A stretch of 64,000 nt of DNA, from the NCBI RefSeq assembly GCF_003860405.1, contig NZ_CP034170.1, positions 620,001 to 684,000 of the forward strand. The letters are read 5' to 3'. The notes under the pieces were generated by a model. The model did no database searches, was not told where the DNA came from, and saw only the letters and a program-made list of their open reading frames with translations. The position numbers and the translations under genes are program-made. Positions 17,319 to 27,806 of this stretch are shown here, piece by piece (positions within the stretch are counted from its first letter, which is position 1; every line of letters begins with the position of its first letter). The DNA comes from Nakamurella antarctica. GTDB taxonomy: Bacteria > Actinomycetota > Actinomycetes > Mycobacteriales > Nakamurellaceae.

Positions 17319-19022
17319 TCAGACCCGGAGGCGGTCGGTGATTTCTGCAGGTGTCATTTCATGGCCCCCGCGCCGCAGGATTTCGTCCGCCATCTCCCCC
17401 CGTTGCTCCAACGCGCAGACAGCAACGGTGGATCCGGGTGGCAAAACCCCTCCCGGGCTCTGGCCGTCAAGAACTGCTTGCAGGGCAAGGAGCTCGTCGT
17501 CATAGACGGGAAGCTCAGTGAGACCGCCTTCCGCGGCGCCGGCGCGCCAGAGTGCGGGCAATTCGCCGACCTCTCGCCCTCGCAGGTATTTGGACTTTTC
17601 GGCGATCAGCACTCTGTCAGCCGCGTCTGCGGCAATTTTGCCCATAGCGTGGACGGCGTCGTCACTGCGGTCTCCAGGCGTCGAAACGAGCGCGACCAGT
17701 TCGCCGCCCGTGCGCGTAAATGCATGGCCGACAGCGAGGAGGGAGGCCACCGAGGCTTCGTTGTGCGCGAGGTCCAGGATCAGAGCTGTTTCGCCCAGGA
17801 GGTAGGTGTTGAGTCGTCCGGAATTGTGCGCAACGTCGCCGGCGAAGGTGGCCAGACCCGCACGGATGTTCTCCATATCGCAGCCGATTCCGAGGGCGGC
17901 CGCAATCGCTGCGAGAACATTCGAAACGTTGACCTTCGAGGAGCCACCCAGGGTTAGAGGTACCTCATTCACGGGTAACACCGTGCGAGGGTCCAGCCCG
18001 TGCTCCAGGACGACGATGGTCCCGTCGACGACGGTAATACCGCGCCCACCAGCCTCGAGAGCCTCTGCGAGATAGGGGTTCTCGCAATCAAGAGAATAGA
18101 ACCAGGGTCGGGCGCGGCTCACCAGCCGCATCGCGGCGACTAATTCGTCATCGGCGTTAAGTACTGTCCAGCCACTGGGTTTGGTGATCCGAGCGACCAC
18201 CGACTTGACCTCCGCCAGTTGTTCGATGGTGTGCACCCCGAGGGTGCCGAGGTGGTCGGCGCTGATATTGGTGATGACCGAAACGTCGTTGTAGGGGACA
18301 CCGATACCGCGGAGAAGGATGCCGCCGCGCGCTGTTTCGGTGACGGCTACCTGGACGGTGGGATCGGAGAGCACTCGCGCGGCGCCACCGGGACCAGACC
18401 AGTCGCCGGTTTCGACGGTGACCCCGTTGATCACAATGCCATCGGTGGAGGACCATCCGGGCACGCGTCCGTCGGCCTTGATGAGATGCGAGATCAACCG
18501 GGTGGTGGTGGTTTTGCCATTGGTTCCGGTGACCGCGACGATCGGGACCTTCGGCCGCAGCACGGCGAGCACGGGCCCGGGGTTTAAGCCGCGAATCTGG
18601 TCGGCTGCGGCGCTGAGGGCAGCGGCCGGCTCCATGCGGCCACCGGTGACGTCAGAGAACACCTGCGCCACCGCGTTTCCGAATGCTTCGGCGATGTCTT
18701 GGTGGCGAAACGGGAAGGCGGCGATGACAGTTTCGTCGTCCCCGGGCCTGGAAACGGCAGCGAGCCTGCGCCGAGTCTTGGACGCCACTTTGCGAACGAC
18801 AGCCGCGGCAAGTTCAGCGGCAACCTCCAGCCGAGCGGGAGTTCCCGGCAGTCCGACGGCGTGGCCGCGGACGCCCAGAGCTCGCTGCCAGCCCAACATC
18901 ACCTCGGAATCAGCGGCCATCGCTGCGGATGCGTCAAGGGTGAGCTTGACCGCCGGCCGCGGAAAGTAAAGGTTCGGGCCGGTGAGGACGCGAAGTTCCA
19001 CAGGCGAGCCAGTGGGCGTCAT
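17319..19022 (-). CDS. CphA-related Mur ligase lacking the ATP-grasp domain
   Basis: A 567-residue protein closely related to cyanophycin synthetase but without its central ATP-grasp domain. Residues ~8-25 (ELRVLTGPNLYF, AVKLTLD) match the start of the CphA N domain (RVYRGPNYHS, AVHMTVD). After ~180 residues comes an intact Mur ligase domain: P-loop GTNGKTTTT, STDGIVI, ETARGGIL, SADHLGTLGV, VLNADDELV and a C-terminal ligase domain (LDLAHNEAS). It should activate a carboxylate with ATP and attach an amine or amino acid, but cannot polymerise the Asp backbone alone. ATG 19022 follows GGGAGG at 7 bases. Substrate unknown; it precedes DUF6457 and moeA. CphA2 differs, since it keeps ATP-grasp and loses Mur activity. 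Confidence 0.8.
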   Translation of the reverse strand: MTPTGSPVELRVLTGPNLYFPRPAVKLTLDASAAMAADSEVMLGWQRALGVRGHAVGLPGTPARLEVAAELAAAVVRKVASKTRRRLAAVSRPGDDETVIAAFPFRHQDIAEAFGNAVAQVFSDVTGGRMEPAAALSAAADQIRGLNPGPVLAVLRPKVPIVAVTGTNGKTTTTRLISHLIKADGRVPGWSSTDGIVINGVTVETGDWSGPGGAARVLSDPTVQVAVTETARGGILLRGIGVPYNDVSVITNISADHLGTLGVHTIEQLAEVKSVVARITKPSGWTVLNADDELVAAMRLVSRARPWFYSLDCENPYLAEALEAGGRGITVVDGTIVVLEHGLDPRTVLPVNEVPLTLGGSSKVNVSNVLAAIAAALGIGCDMENIRAGLATFAGDVAHNSGRLNTYLLGETALILDLAHNEASVASLLAVGHAFTRTGGELVALVSTPGDRSDDAVHAMGKIAADAADRVLIAEKSKYLRGREVGELPALWRAGAAEGGLTELPVYDDELLALQAVLDGQSPGGVLPPGSTVAVCALEQRGEMADEILRRGGHEMTPAEITDRLRV

Positions 19023-19258
19023 CGGCCTGCCTCCCCATCTGGCTGTAATCCCGAATCCATCCGGGACCGCGAATACTCCAACAGGAAACCAAGCGCGCTC
19101 ATGCTGATCCTGACTCGTCCATAGCGCGTGACTGTAATGAAAGTCGCCGACATTGTCAGCAGTGGGCGGCACCGAGCTTCCTGCGCAGTTCAAAGGTGCT
19201 GATCAGACGGGGAGGTAGCAAGGCCTTTCGTCATTGGGCGTCTCAGGACTTCCGCCAC

Positions 19259-19285
19259 CTTGCACTCTCACCCCTCGAGTGCCAG
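19259..19285. promoter_or_regulatory. CIRCE operator, degenerate copy
   Basis: CTTGCACTC, nine bases, GAGTGCCAG: the HrcA-binding CIRCE pattern with one mismatch between arms. It lies nine bases before a perfect copy. Confidence 0.75.
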
Positions 19286-19293
19286 AATTGGAA

Positions 19294-19320
19294 CTGGCAC
19301 TCTCCTTACGTGAGTGCCAG
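19294..19320. promoter_or_regulatory. CIRCE operator, perfect copy
   Basis: CTGGCACTC, nine bases, GAGTGCCAG: perfectly symmetric arms, close to the consensus TTAGCACTC-N9-GAGTGCTAA. It lies about 170 bases upstream of groEL and indicates HrcA heat-shock repression. Confidence 0.9.
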
Positions 19321-19332
19321 TTGAATCGATGA

Positions 19333-21108
<1,776 letters not shown>

Positions 21109-21138
21109 GTCCAACCAGCGCTGCGAGATTCACCACGA

Positions 21139-21173
21139 AGCGGGCCCGGGTTCATCACGAACCCGGGCCCGCT
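21139..21173 (+). terminator. Intrinsic terminator after groEL
   Basis: A perfect 15-base-pair stem (AGCGGGCCCGGGTTC with its complement) around the 5-base loop ATCAC, followed by a short T-containing stretch. It starts 31 bases after the groEL stop. Confidence 0.9.
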
Positions 21174-21186
21174 TTGCTGTGCTGTG

Positions 21187-21222
21187 GGTTGCGGGCCGAG
21201 CGGGGGTTGCGGACCGAGCGGT
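21187..21222. repeat. 18-base imperfect tandem duplication
   Basis: GGTTGCGG(G/A)CCGAGCGG(G/T) occurs twice, at 21187-21204 and 21205-21222, in the convergent gap after the groEL terminator. A partial echo (GGTTGCGGGC) follows near 21245. Confidence 0.7.
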
Positions 21223-21291
21223 GCGACGTGGGTAAGAAAGACGGTGGTTGCGGGCTATAGCCCACCGCTCGGCGGTCAGAAAGAGACGCAC

Positions 21292-22569
21292 CTAGCTCCA
21301 GTACTTCTCGATATTCTCCGCCGAGATTAGCCCGGTGAGGGGTGTCATCCCGCTGGGCGCAGTGGGGTCGGCTTGGGCCAGCGCCGAGGTCACGGTCGCC
21401 GGCCTGTTGGCGGAAACCACCCGGCCCGGGTCAGACGCCCCGAGCATGCTCTCCAAAGAAGCCGGTCCAATGGTGCTGAAGGCACTCCTAATACCCTCTC
21501 TGGTCAGCGAAGACCCTTCGCACGCGGCGGTGAGGAGTCGTTGCCAGGCTGCGCCAGCCGCGTACCCGGAGAAGGTCATCGGTCCCGGGGAAGATATCCC
21601 CTCCGCGAGCAAAACTTTCGCCACGGCAGCCGCGCCCGGATGGTCTGAACCGTAAGCGGGTGTCGGGAGCATCACCTGCAGATGAGCGGCCGAAGCGGCC
21701 GAAAGCAGGGTCGGGTCGTACCCATTGACGTCAGTCACGACCAAGGTCGAAGCGGGCAGCGCAGCGGCCAGGTCCGCAGTGGTTGCCGGAGCGGCAAGGG
21801 AAAAAACAACAGGCAAGCTCGGAAAATTCGGGGGTGGCGTCTTGCCAGTCGCAGCAACAATCACGTCGATTCCGGCCGAGGCGGCATACCAGCGCAGACC
21901 CGCGAGCGCATCCTGCGCTGCCGGGCTTTCGTCGCTGATGACGCCAATCGACTCTGCCGCACCCACCGCCTTCGCCTGCACCAAGTGATCAAGCGTGTTG
22001 ATAGCCATCACATCTCGCGTCGGGCCGATCACCACTGGGCTGGTCTGGAAAAGGTCAACGGCGATTCCGGCGACCGCCACAGCGGGAATCTGATCCGCAC
22101 TCATGGTGCGGGCAACGCTCGACCGCGCGGATTCATTTTCCACGCTCATGACGAACCCTAAAACTGACGGACCCATCTCCAGGTATGCCGCCTGCACGTC
22201 AGACCCACCGGTATCAATCCTGACCTTCCGCCCGCATACGCCGCCATCGTTGTTAACGGAGCTCGCCCACAAGCTCAATCCGCTTGAAAAGCCTCGGTCT
22301 CCGCCAGCGTCCACGAGGGCGCCAATGGCAATCTCGGTGTTCGAAACACCCGGACCAGTAGCCACACCCGGCTGCGTCACCGGTGCCTGAGAGGTCGGGC
22401 TGGCCACTGGACCGGGCTGCAACTCGCTTGGCAGAACCGTGGAGGTCGCGAGGGGGTCGCCAGCATCGCGAGGCCCGGTACATGCGCTGGTCGACATGGC
22501 TGCCGTAATCACCAGGGCAGAACACATCAGCATCGTCTTCCACACTCGACGGCGCGGGAGCGTAATCAC
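21292..22569 (-). CDS. Lipoprotein resembling a branched-chain amino acid ABC solute-binding protein
   Basis: About 425 residues. A basic start (LPRRRVWK) and hydrophobic stretch end in the lipobox STSAC, giving a lipid-anchored extracytoplasmic protein. A Pro/Ser-rich linker leads to TEIAIGALVDAGG, SLWASSVNNDGGVCGRKV and later YDPTLLS and FSGYAAGAAW, the pattern of type I periplasmic-binding (LivJ-like) folds. No permease or ATPase gene is adjacent, so it may be an orphan receptor. The start is uncertain: GTG 22569 keeps the positive charges needed for export, but its ribosome site (GAGGA) is too close; ATGs at the sequence MLMCSALV are alternatives. It follows the UvrA-like gene on the same strand. 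Confidence 0.75.
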   Translation of the reverse strand: MITLPRRRVWKTMLMCSALVITAAMSTSACTGPRDAGDPLATSTVLPSELQPGPVASPTSQAPVTQPGVATGPGVSNTEIAIGALVDAGGDRGFSSGLSLWASSVNNDGGVCGRKVRIDTGGSDVQAAYLEMGPSVLGFVMSVENESARSSVARTMSADQIPAVAVAGIAVDLFQTSPVVIGPTRDVMAINTLDHLVQAKAVGAAESIGVISDESPAAQDALAGLRWYAASAGIDVIVAATGKTPPPNFPSLPVVFSLAAPATTADLAAALPASTLVVTDVNGYDPTLLSAASAAHLQVMLPTPAYGSDHPGAAAVAKVLLAEGISSPGPMTFSGYAAGAAWQRLLTAACEGSSLTREGIRSAFSTIGPASLESMLGASDPGRVVSANRPATVTSALAQADPTAPSGMTPLTGLISAENIEKYWS

Positions 22570-22616
22570 GTCCTCACGGTAGCGTGCTGACCGCTGTCGC
22601 AGGCGCCTGCAGCTGC

Positions 22617-25010
22617 TCAAGCGCCGACGTAGGTGGCCAAATACTGCGCCGTGGTGGTGGACCCAGCAGCTATCAAATCTGCCGGGGTTCCCTCGAAGAC
22701 CACCCGACCACCATCGTGGCCAGCCCCCGGTCCAAGGTCGATGATCCAATCCGCGTGCGCCATTACCGCCTGGTGGTGCTCGATGACGATGACGGACTTT
22801 CCGGAGTCAACGATTCGATCCAGCAACGCCAGCAGGTTTTCGACATCTGCAAGGTGCAGCCCGGATGTCGGCTCGTCCAGAATGTAGACCGCGCTGGCAT
22901 TGCCCTTGTCGACCAGCTTGGCGGCCAGTTTGAGTCGTTGCCGTTCGCCGCCGGATAGAGTCGTGAGCGGCTGACCAAGGCTGATATACCCCAAGCCCAC
23001 GTCTACCAGACGTTGCAGGATGCTATGTGCAGCAGTGAGTTTCGCTTCGCCCCCGCTAAAGAATTCCTCCGCTTCGATCACGGACATCGCCAACACCTGG
23101 CTGATATCCCTTCCGCCGAAGGTGTATTCGAGCACAGATGCTTGAAACCGATTGCCTTCGCACACCTCGCAGATGGTCGACACCCCGGCCATCATTGCAA
23201 GGTCGGAGTAGATGACGCCCGCGCCGTTGCACTGGGGGCACGCACCCTCCGAATTCGCGCTGAACAGTGCGGGGGTAACGCCATTGGCTTTGGCGAATGC
23301 TTTGCGGATGGGGTCGAGTAGACCGGTGTACGTCGCGGGGTTACTGCGACGAGAACCCTTGATGGCAGCTTGATCAACCGACACCACCCCGTTCCGATGA
23401 ACGATCGACCCGTTGATCAGCGAGCTCTTCCCCGATCCAGCCACACCTGTGAGAACTACCAACACACCCAACGGAATGTCCACGTCAACATCTTGAAGGT
23501 TGTGGGTGCTGGCCCCGCGAATTTCGAGTGTCCCCGTCGATGTGCGCAGGAGTTCCTTCAGCCCCGCCCGGTCGTCAAGGTGTCGGCCAGTGAGCGTCTT
23601 ACTCGATCGGAGCGCGGAGACCGAGCCCTCGAAAACAATCTCGCCGCCTTCGGTTCCCGCGCCGGGGCCGATGTCGATCACATGGTCGGCGATGTCGATT
23701 ACTTCCGGCTTGTGTTCGACGACGAGCACCGTGTTGCCCTTGTCCCGAAGTTGCAGCAGCAGCAGGTTCATTCGAGCAATATCGTGTGGGTGCAGACCTA
23801 TGGTGGGTTCGTCGAATACGTAGGTAACATCAGTGAGTGATGAGCCAAGGTGTCGAATCATTTTGGTGCGCTGGGATTCTCCGCCGGACAGCGTCCCCGA
23901 AGGGCGGTCCAGTGACAGGTATCCGAGACCAATGTCGACAAAAGAGTCCAACGTGTGTGCCAGGGATTTCAACAGCGGAGACATCGATGGTTCGTCGAGC
24001 GATCCCACCCACGCAGCGAGGTCGGTGATCTGCATGGCGGAAGCATCCGCGATGTTGACGCCGGCGATTTTTGACGATCTGGCGGCCTCGGAAAGCCGCG
24101 TTCCCGAGCATTCGGGGCAGAGGGAGAACGTGACCGCCCGTTCGACGAACGCGCGAATGTGCGGCTGCAGCGAGTCGATATCCTTGGTGAGATAGGACTT
24201 TTGGATCGCTGGAATCAATCCCGAATACGTGAGGTTAATGCCATCCACCTTGATCTTGGTGGGTTCTTTATGCAGCAGGTCCGACAGTTGTTTCTTCGTA
24301 AAGTTTCGAATCGGCTTGTCCGGATCGAAGTATCCGCAACCGCGAAAAATCCGGCCGTACCAGCCATCCATGCTGTACCCGGGAATTGTCAGTGCACCCT
24401 CGTTGAGGGACAACGCGTCGTCGTAGAGCGCGGAAAGATCGATGTCTGTGACGCTGCCACGGCCTTCGCAGCGGGGGCACATGCCACCGGTGATGCTGAA
24501 GCTCCTGCGTTCCTTGACGGTTTCGCCGCCTCGTTGGATGGACACCGCGCCAGCGCCGCTGATGGACGCCACGTTAAACGAATACGCCTGCGGTGATCCG
24601 ATATGCGGTGTGCCCAGGCGGCTGAACAGGATGCGCAGCATCGCACCGGCGTCCGTTGCGGTACCGACCGTCGAGCGGACGTTGGTCCCCATTCGCTGCT
24701 GATCAACGATGATCGCGGTGGTCAGTCCGTCCAGCACGTCCACATCGGGACGATCCATCGACGGCATGAACCCTTGAATGAACGCACTGTAGGTCTCGTT
24801 GATCATCCGCGTGGACTCGGCAGCGATCGTGGCGAAAACAAGCGAGCTTTTGCCGGAACCGGACACTCCCGTAAAGACCGTCAACCGACGTTTTGGGATG
24901 TCGACGTTGATATTTTTTAAGTTGTTGACTCTGGCGCCCTGTACGCGGATCCGGTCGTGGCTATCTGCCAGGTGAGGTGCCTGGCTCTCAGCGATCGCCT
25001 TCGTCATCAT
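22617..25010 (-). CDS. Short UvrA-like ABC ATPase (no UvrB-binding domain)
   Basis: A 797-residue tandem ABC ATPase of the UvrA family. Walker A motifs GVSGSGKS near 48 and GVAGSGKS near 528, signatures LSGGESQR and LSGGERQR, and Walker B motifs VFDEPTIGLH and ILDEPTSGLH are intact. Zinc-type Cys pairs are present (CPRC, CPEC, CPQC, CEVC). Canonical UvrA is about 950 residues; the missing length falls in the first half, where UvrB and DNA contacts reside, so this is the shortened UvrA-like class associated in some actinobacteria with drug-DNA adduct tolerance (DrrC-like). It is not the housekeeping uvrA. Its ATG overlaps the stop of the acidic protein gene by ATGA, so translation is coupled. 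Confidence 0.88.
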   Translation of the reverse strand: MMTKAIAESQAPHLADSHDRIRVQGARVNNLKNINVDIPKRRLTVFTGVSGSGKSSLVFATIAAESTRMINETYSAFIQGFMPSMDRPDVDVLDGLTTAIIVDQQRMGTNVRSTVGTATDAGAMLRILFSRLGTPHIGSPQAYSFNVASISGAGAVSIQRGGETVKERRSFSITGGMCPRCEGRGSVTDIDLSALYDDALSLNEGALTIPGYSMDGWYGRIFRGCGYFDPDKPIRNFTKKQLSDLLHKEPTKIKVDGINLTYSGLIPAIQKSYLTKDIDSLQPHIRAFVERAVTFSLCPECSGTRLSEAARSSKIAGVNIADASAMQITDLAAWVGSLDEPSMSPLLKSLAHTLDSFVDIGLGYLSLDRPSGTLSGGESQRTKMIRHLGSSLTDVTYVFDEPTIGLHPHDIARMNLLLLQLRDKGNTVLVVEHKPEVIDIADHVIDIGPGAGTEGGEIVFEGSVSALRSSKTLTGRHLDDRAGLKELLRTSTGTLEIRGASTHNLQDVDVDIPLGVLVVLTGVAGSGKSSLINGSIVHRNGVVSVDQAAIKGSRRSNPATYTGLLDPIRKAFAKANGVTPALFSANSEGACPQCNGAGVIYSDLAMMAGVSTICEVCEGNRFQASVLEYTFGGRDISQVLAMSVIEAEEFFSGGEAKLTAAHSILQRLVDVGLGYISLGQPLTTLSGGERQRLKLAAKLVDKGNASAVYILDEPTSGLHLADVENLLALLDRIVDSGKSVIVIEHHQAVMAHADWIIDLGPGAGHDGGRVVFEGTPADLIAAGSTTTAQYLATYVGA

Positions 25011-25879
25011 CAGTGCGCGTGATGTTTAATGGCGTCAGAGTCGCGGTCCACCACCAGAGTGAACTTCTGGTGGTCGGCTAAATCGGTAATTGCCTCGGCC
25101 TCCATGGGACCGAAACGGTCTGCTGTTAAACCCGATTCGCCGCTGGCGATGATCCCGGCGAGGATCAACCTGGCCATCTCTGGCGCCACATCCGCCTGCT
25201 GCGCCAGCTTTCCAATCGTTGTCACCATCGTGGACTCGTCCGAGTGATAGATGAACGCGTGCAGCACCCCGTCGACGAGCTCGAAATCCGATGGCTCTCG
25301 GCTCTCGAGGAGTTCGTCCTTCTCTGGGTTTGTCAGCGGCAGCAGATCAACCGGGTCGGGTACTGGGTCGAGCAATTCCAGCACACCGTCGGATTCGACC
25401 AACAGGTTCCAGTCGCACAGCAGGTCAATAAACTCATCCACGGTGGTGACCGCGAGCTTCGGGGAGCGACTACCGAGCTCACCCCAGTTCGCGCGCTGCG
25501 TACGCTCACCTTCCAAATACGCGTCGTACCCGCCTTCTTCGGCGAGTTCAAGGTCTGCCGCAGTTTCCGGATCGGCGACCAACCACAAAGGGTCGGAGTC
25601 GAGTTCGCGGTAGCCGTGCTCTTCAATATTGAGGGCGATGGACTCGGCGAGTTCGGCGCGGGTGAAGTGCAACCCGCGAGCAGCTTCCGTGATGCTAAAC
25701 AGCACGCTGGGCGCGATGCTGAACCAGCCGAGCGCCAGCCATTCGTCGAAAATGCCCTCCGCGGCAAGGTCTTCCTCGGTTACTTCGTCATCATCATCGA
25801 AGTTCTCGTCTGTGGTGTCCTCGTCCACGGTGGCCTTATTCACAGCCGCGTCATGAGAGTCGTTGGTGCCTTGGCTCAT
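25010..25879 (-). CDS. Acidic protein of unknown function between XPB and UvrA-like genes
   Basis: A 289-residue soluble protein I do not recognise. The first ~45 residues are strongly acidic and probably disordered (TTDENFDDDDEVTEEDL). The rest alternates predicted helices with FDEWLALGWFSIAPSVLF near 45-60 and a small HTH-like segment near 220-245 (TTIGKLAQQADVAPEMARLIL). It has no membrane segment and no visible catalytic motif. It begins 2 bases after the XPB stop and overlaps the UvrA-like start by ATGA, so it is made together with two DNA-acting ATPases. A role as adaptor or DNA mimic is speculation. Note the His-rich C-terminal HHAH. Confidence 0.8.
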   Translation of the reverse strand: MSQGTNDSHDAAVNKATVDEDTTDENFDDDDEVTEEDLAAEGIFDEWLALGWFSIAPSVLFSITEAARGLHFTRAELAESIALNIEEHGYRELDSDPLWLVADPETAADLELAEEGGYDAYLEGERTQRANWGELGSRSPKLAVTTVDEFIDLLCDWNLLVESDGVLELLDPVPDPVDLLPLTNPEKDELLESREPSDFELVDGVLHAFIYHSDESTMVTTIGKLAQQADVAPEMARLILAGIIASGESGLTADRFGPMEAEAITDLADHQKFTLVVDRDSDAIKHHAH

Positions 25880-25881
25880 CG

Positions 25882-27558
25882 TTACTGCTCCTTCGGTGCA
25901 TCGGGATCGGGTAACGCTGGTCCGAGAAGATCGTCAGCGTCAACAATCCGATAGGCATAACCCTGTTCGGCAAGGAAACGTTGTCGATGAGCAGCGTATT
26001 CGGTGTCCAAGGTGTCGCGGGAAACTACAGAATAAAAGTGTGCCTGCCGACCGTCACCTTTGGGGCGGAGCAGCCGGCCCAGCCGTTGCGCTTCTTCCTG
26101 ACGCGACCCGAACGTCCCCGAAACCTGAATGGCCACAGTCGCTTCCGGAAGATCGATGCTGAAGTTCGCAACCTTGGACACGACAAGGGTGTTGATCTCC
26201 CCGTTCCGGAAAGCGTCGAAGAGCCGTTCGCGCTCGGAATTGCGCGTGGATCCTTGGATGATCGGAGCGTCCAACTCGGCGCCCAACTCCTCCAACTGCT
26301 CCAAATAAGCGCCAATCACCAGCGTCGGTTCACCCACGTGACGATCCAGAATCGATTGCACCACGGGCATTTTCGTCCGGGCCGTGGCGGCGATGCGGTA
26401 CTTCTCCTCCGGTTCGGCGATGGCGTATCCGAGTCGCTCGGCATCGGTCAGCGTGACCCGTACCTCGACACACTCGGCTGGAGCTATCCACCCCTGCGCC
26501 TCAATGTCCTTCCAAGGGGCGTCATATCGCTTGGGTCCGATGAGCGAAAAGACGTCGCCCTCGCGGCCATCTTCGCGGACCAGAGTCGCGGTCAACCCCA
26601 GGCGACGCCGAGACTGCAGGTCCGCCGTCATCCGAAAGACGGGCGCAGGTAACAGGTGCACCTCGTCATAAATGATCAGGCCCCAATCGCGGGAGTCGAA
26701 CAGATCCAGATGACGATATTCGCCGCCCGACTTGCGCGTCATCACCTGATAGGTCGCGATGGTGACAGGGCGGATTTCTTTGCGTTCGCCGGAGTATTCG
26801 CCGATTTCCTCGTCCGTGAGTGATGTGCGGGCAATGAGCTCGCGACGCCACTGTCGGCCGGAAACGGTGTTGGTCACCAAAATAAGGGTGGTGGCACCGG
26901 CTTTCGCCATTGCGGCCGCTCCGACCATCGTCTTCCCGGCGCCGCACGGTAGGACCACCACACCGGAACCACCGGCCCAGAACCCATCTACCGCCTGCGA
27001 CTGGTAATCCCGAAGCTTCCACGTTGATTCGTCCAGCCGAATGTCGTGCGCTTCGCCGTCGACGTAACCGGCTTCGTCCTCGGCGGGCCATCCGACCTTT
27101 AGAAGAATCTGCTTGAGGTTGCCGCGCTGCGAAGGGTGGACCACAACGGTGTCGGCGTCGATCCGGGCGCCCAACATCGGAGCAACCTTTTTGTGCCGCA
27201 AGATCTCCTCGAGCACCATCCTGTCGTTCGAGACCATCACCAAACCCTGACCGGGAACGGTGCGAAGGACCAATCGGCCGTAACGCCCCATGGTGTCCAC
27301 AATGTCGACCAGCAACGCTTGCGGCACGGGGAATCTCGACCAGCGGACCAACGCGTCCACGACCTGTTCGGCGTCATGGCCGGCGGCGCGGGCGTTCCAC
27401 AGGGCGAGCGGCGTGATGCGGTAGGTATGGATGTGTTCGGGGGATCTTTCCAACTCTGCAAAGGGCGCGAGCTGTGCCCGAGCGGCCGAGGCGTCGGGGT
27501 GGGAGATCTCGAGGAGAACGGTCTTGTCGGACTGAACGATCAGTGGTCCGTCGGTCAC
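25882..27558 (-). CDS. XPB/ERCC3-type DNA repair helicase
   Basis: A 558-residue superfamily 2 helicase. It has an N-terminal XPB damage-recognition-like region (to ~180), Walker A PCGAGKT near 205, DEVH box (IIYDEVHLLPAPVF) near 298, the TATLVREDG motif III and the motif VI region GSRQEEAQRLGRLLRPKG. The size and motifs match bacterial XPB of mycobacteria (3'-5' helicase). The start is GTG 27558 with AGGAAG upstream; the frame extends to 27624, but that part looks non-coding. It is first in a tight reverse-strand operon (XPB, acidic protein, UvrA-like). The Ssl2-like partner lies 1 kb upstream, separated by one opposite-strand gene. Confidence 0.93.
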   Translation of the reverse strand: MTDGPLIVQSDKTVLLEISHPDASAARAQLAPFAELERSPEHIHTYRITPLALWNARAAGHDAEQVVDALVRWSRFPVPQALLVDIVDTMGRYGRLVLRTVPGQGLVMVSNDRMVLEEILRHKKVAPMLGARIDADTVVVHPSQRGNLKQILLKVGWPAEDEAGYVDGEAHDIRLDESTWKLRDYQSQAVDGFWAGGSGVVVLPCGAGKTMVGAAAMAKAGATTLILVTNTVSGRQWRRELIARTSLTDEEIGEYSGERKEIRPVTIATYQVMTRKSGGEYRHLDLFDSRDWGLIIYDEVHLLPAPVFRMTADLQSRRRLGLTATLVREDGREGDVFSLIGPKRYDAPWKDIEAQGWIAPAECVEVRVTLTDAERLGYAIAEPEEKYRIAATARTKMPVVQSILDRHVGEPTLVIGAYLEQLEELGAELDAPIIQGSTRNSERERLFDAFRNGEINTLVVSKVANFSIDLPEATVAIQVSGTFGSRQEEAQRLGRLLRPKGDGRQAHFYSVVSRDTLDTEYAAHRQRFLAEQGYAYRIVDADDLLGPALPDPDAPKEQ

Positions 27559-27793
27559 GGGCTTCCTTGCTTGATATCGATCGAACTTGGATTGACGCGG
27601 CGAGAAAGGTCCGCGCTGGTGCATGCGCTGCCAGCAGGTTCAACACCGCGGGGTGTCGGATCATTACCGGCGATCTTCCAGTGTGCCCTAAACGGCGCGG
27701 CCCAGCTGCGCGAGAGTGTGGTGGTGTCGCACCTACCTATCCACGGCAGCGCCACTGCCATCGCGGCAGCGCCAGCGCCATCAGCGCCATGGA

Positions 27794-27806
27794 TATATTG
27801 ACGACA
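27794..27806 (+). promoter_or_regulatory. Putative -10 box of a leaderless transcript
   Basis: TATATT at 27794-27799 ends six bases before the ATG at 27806, which lacks a Shine-Dalgarno. That spacing would place the transcription start on the A of ATG. No clear -35 is visible. Confidence 0.4.

Noticed and set aside
22617-25010. Housekeeping uvrA
   Set aside because: Only 797 residues and lacking the N-half insertion with UvrB-binding sites; classified as UvrA-like.
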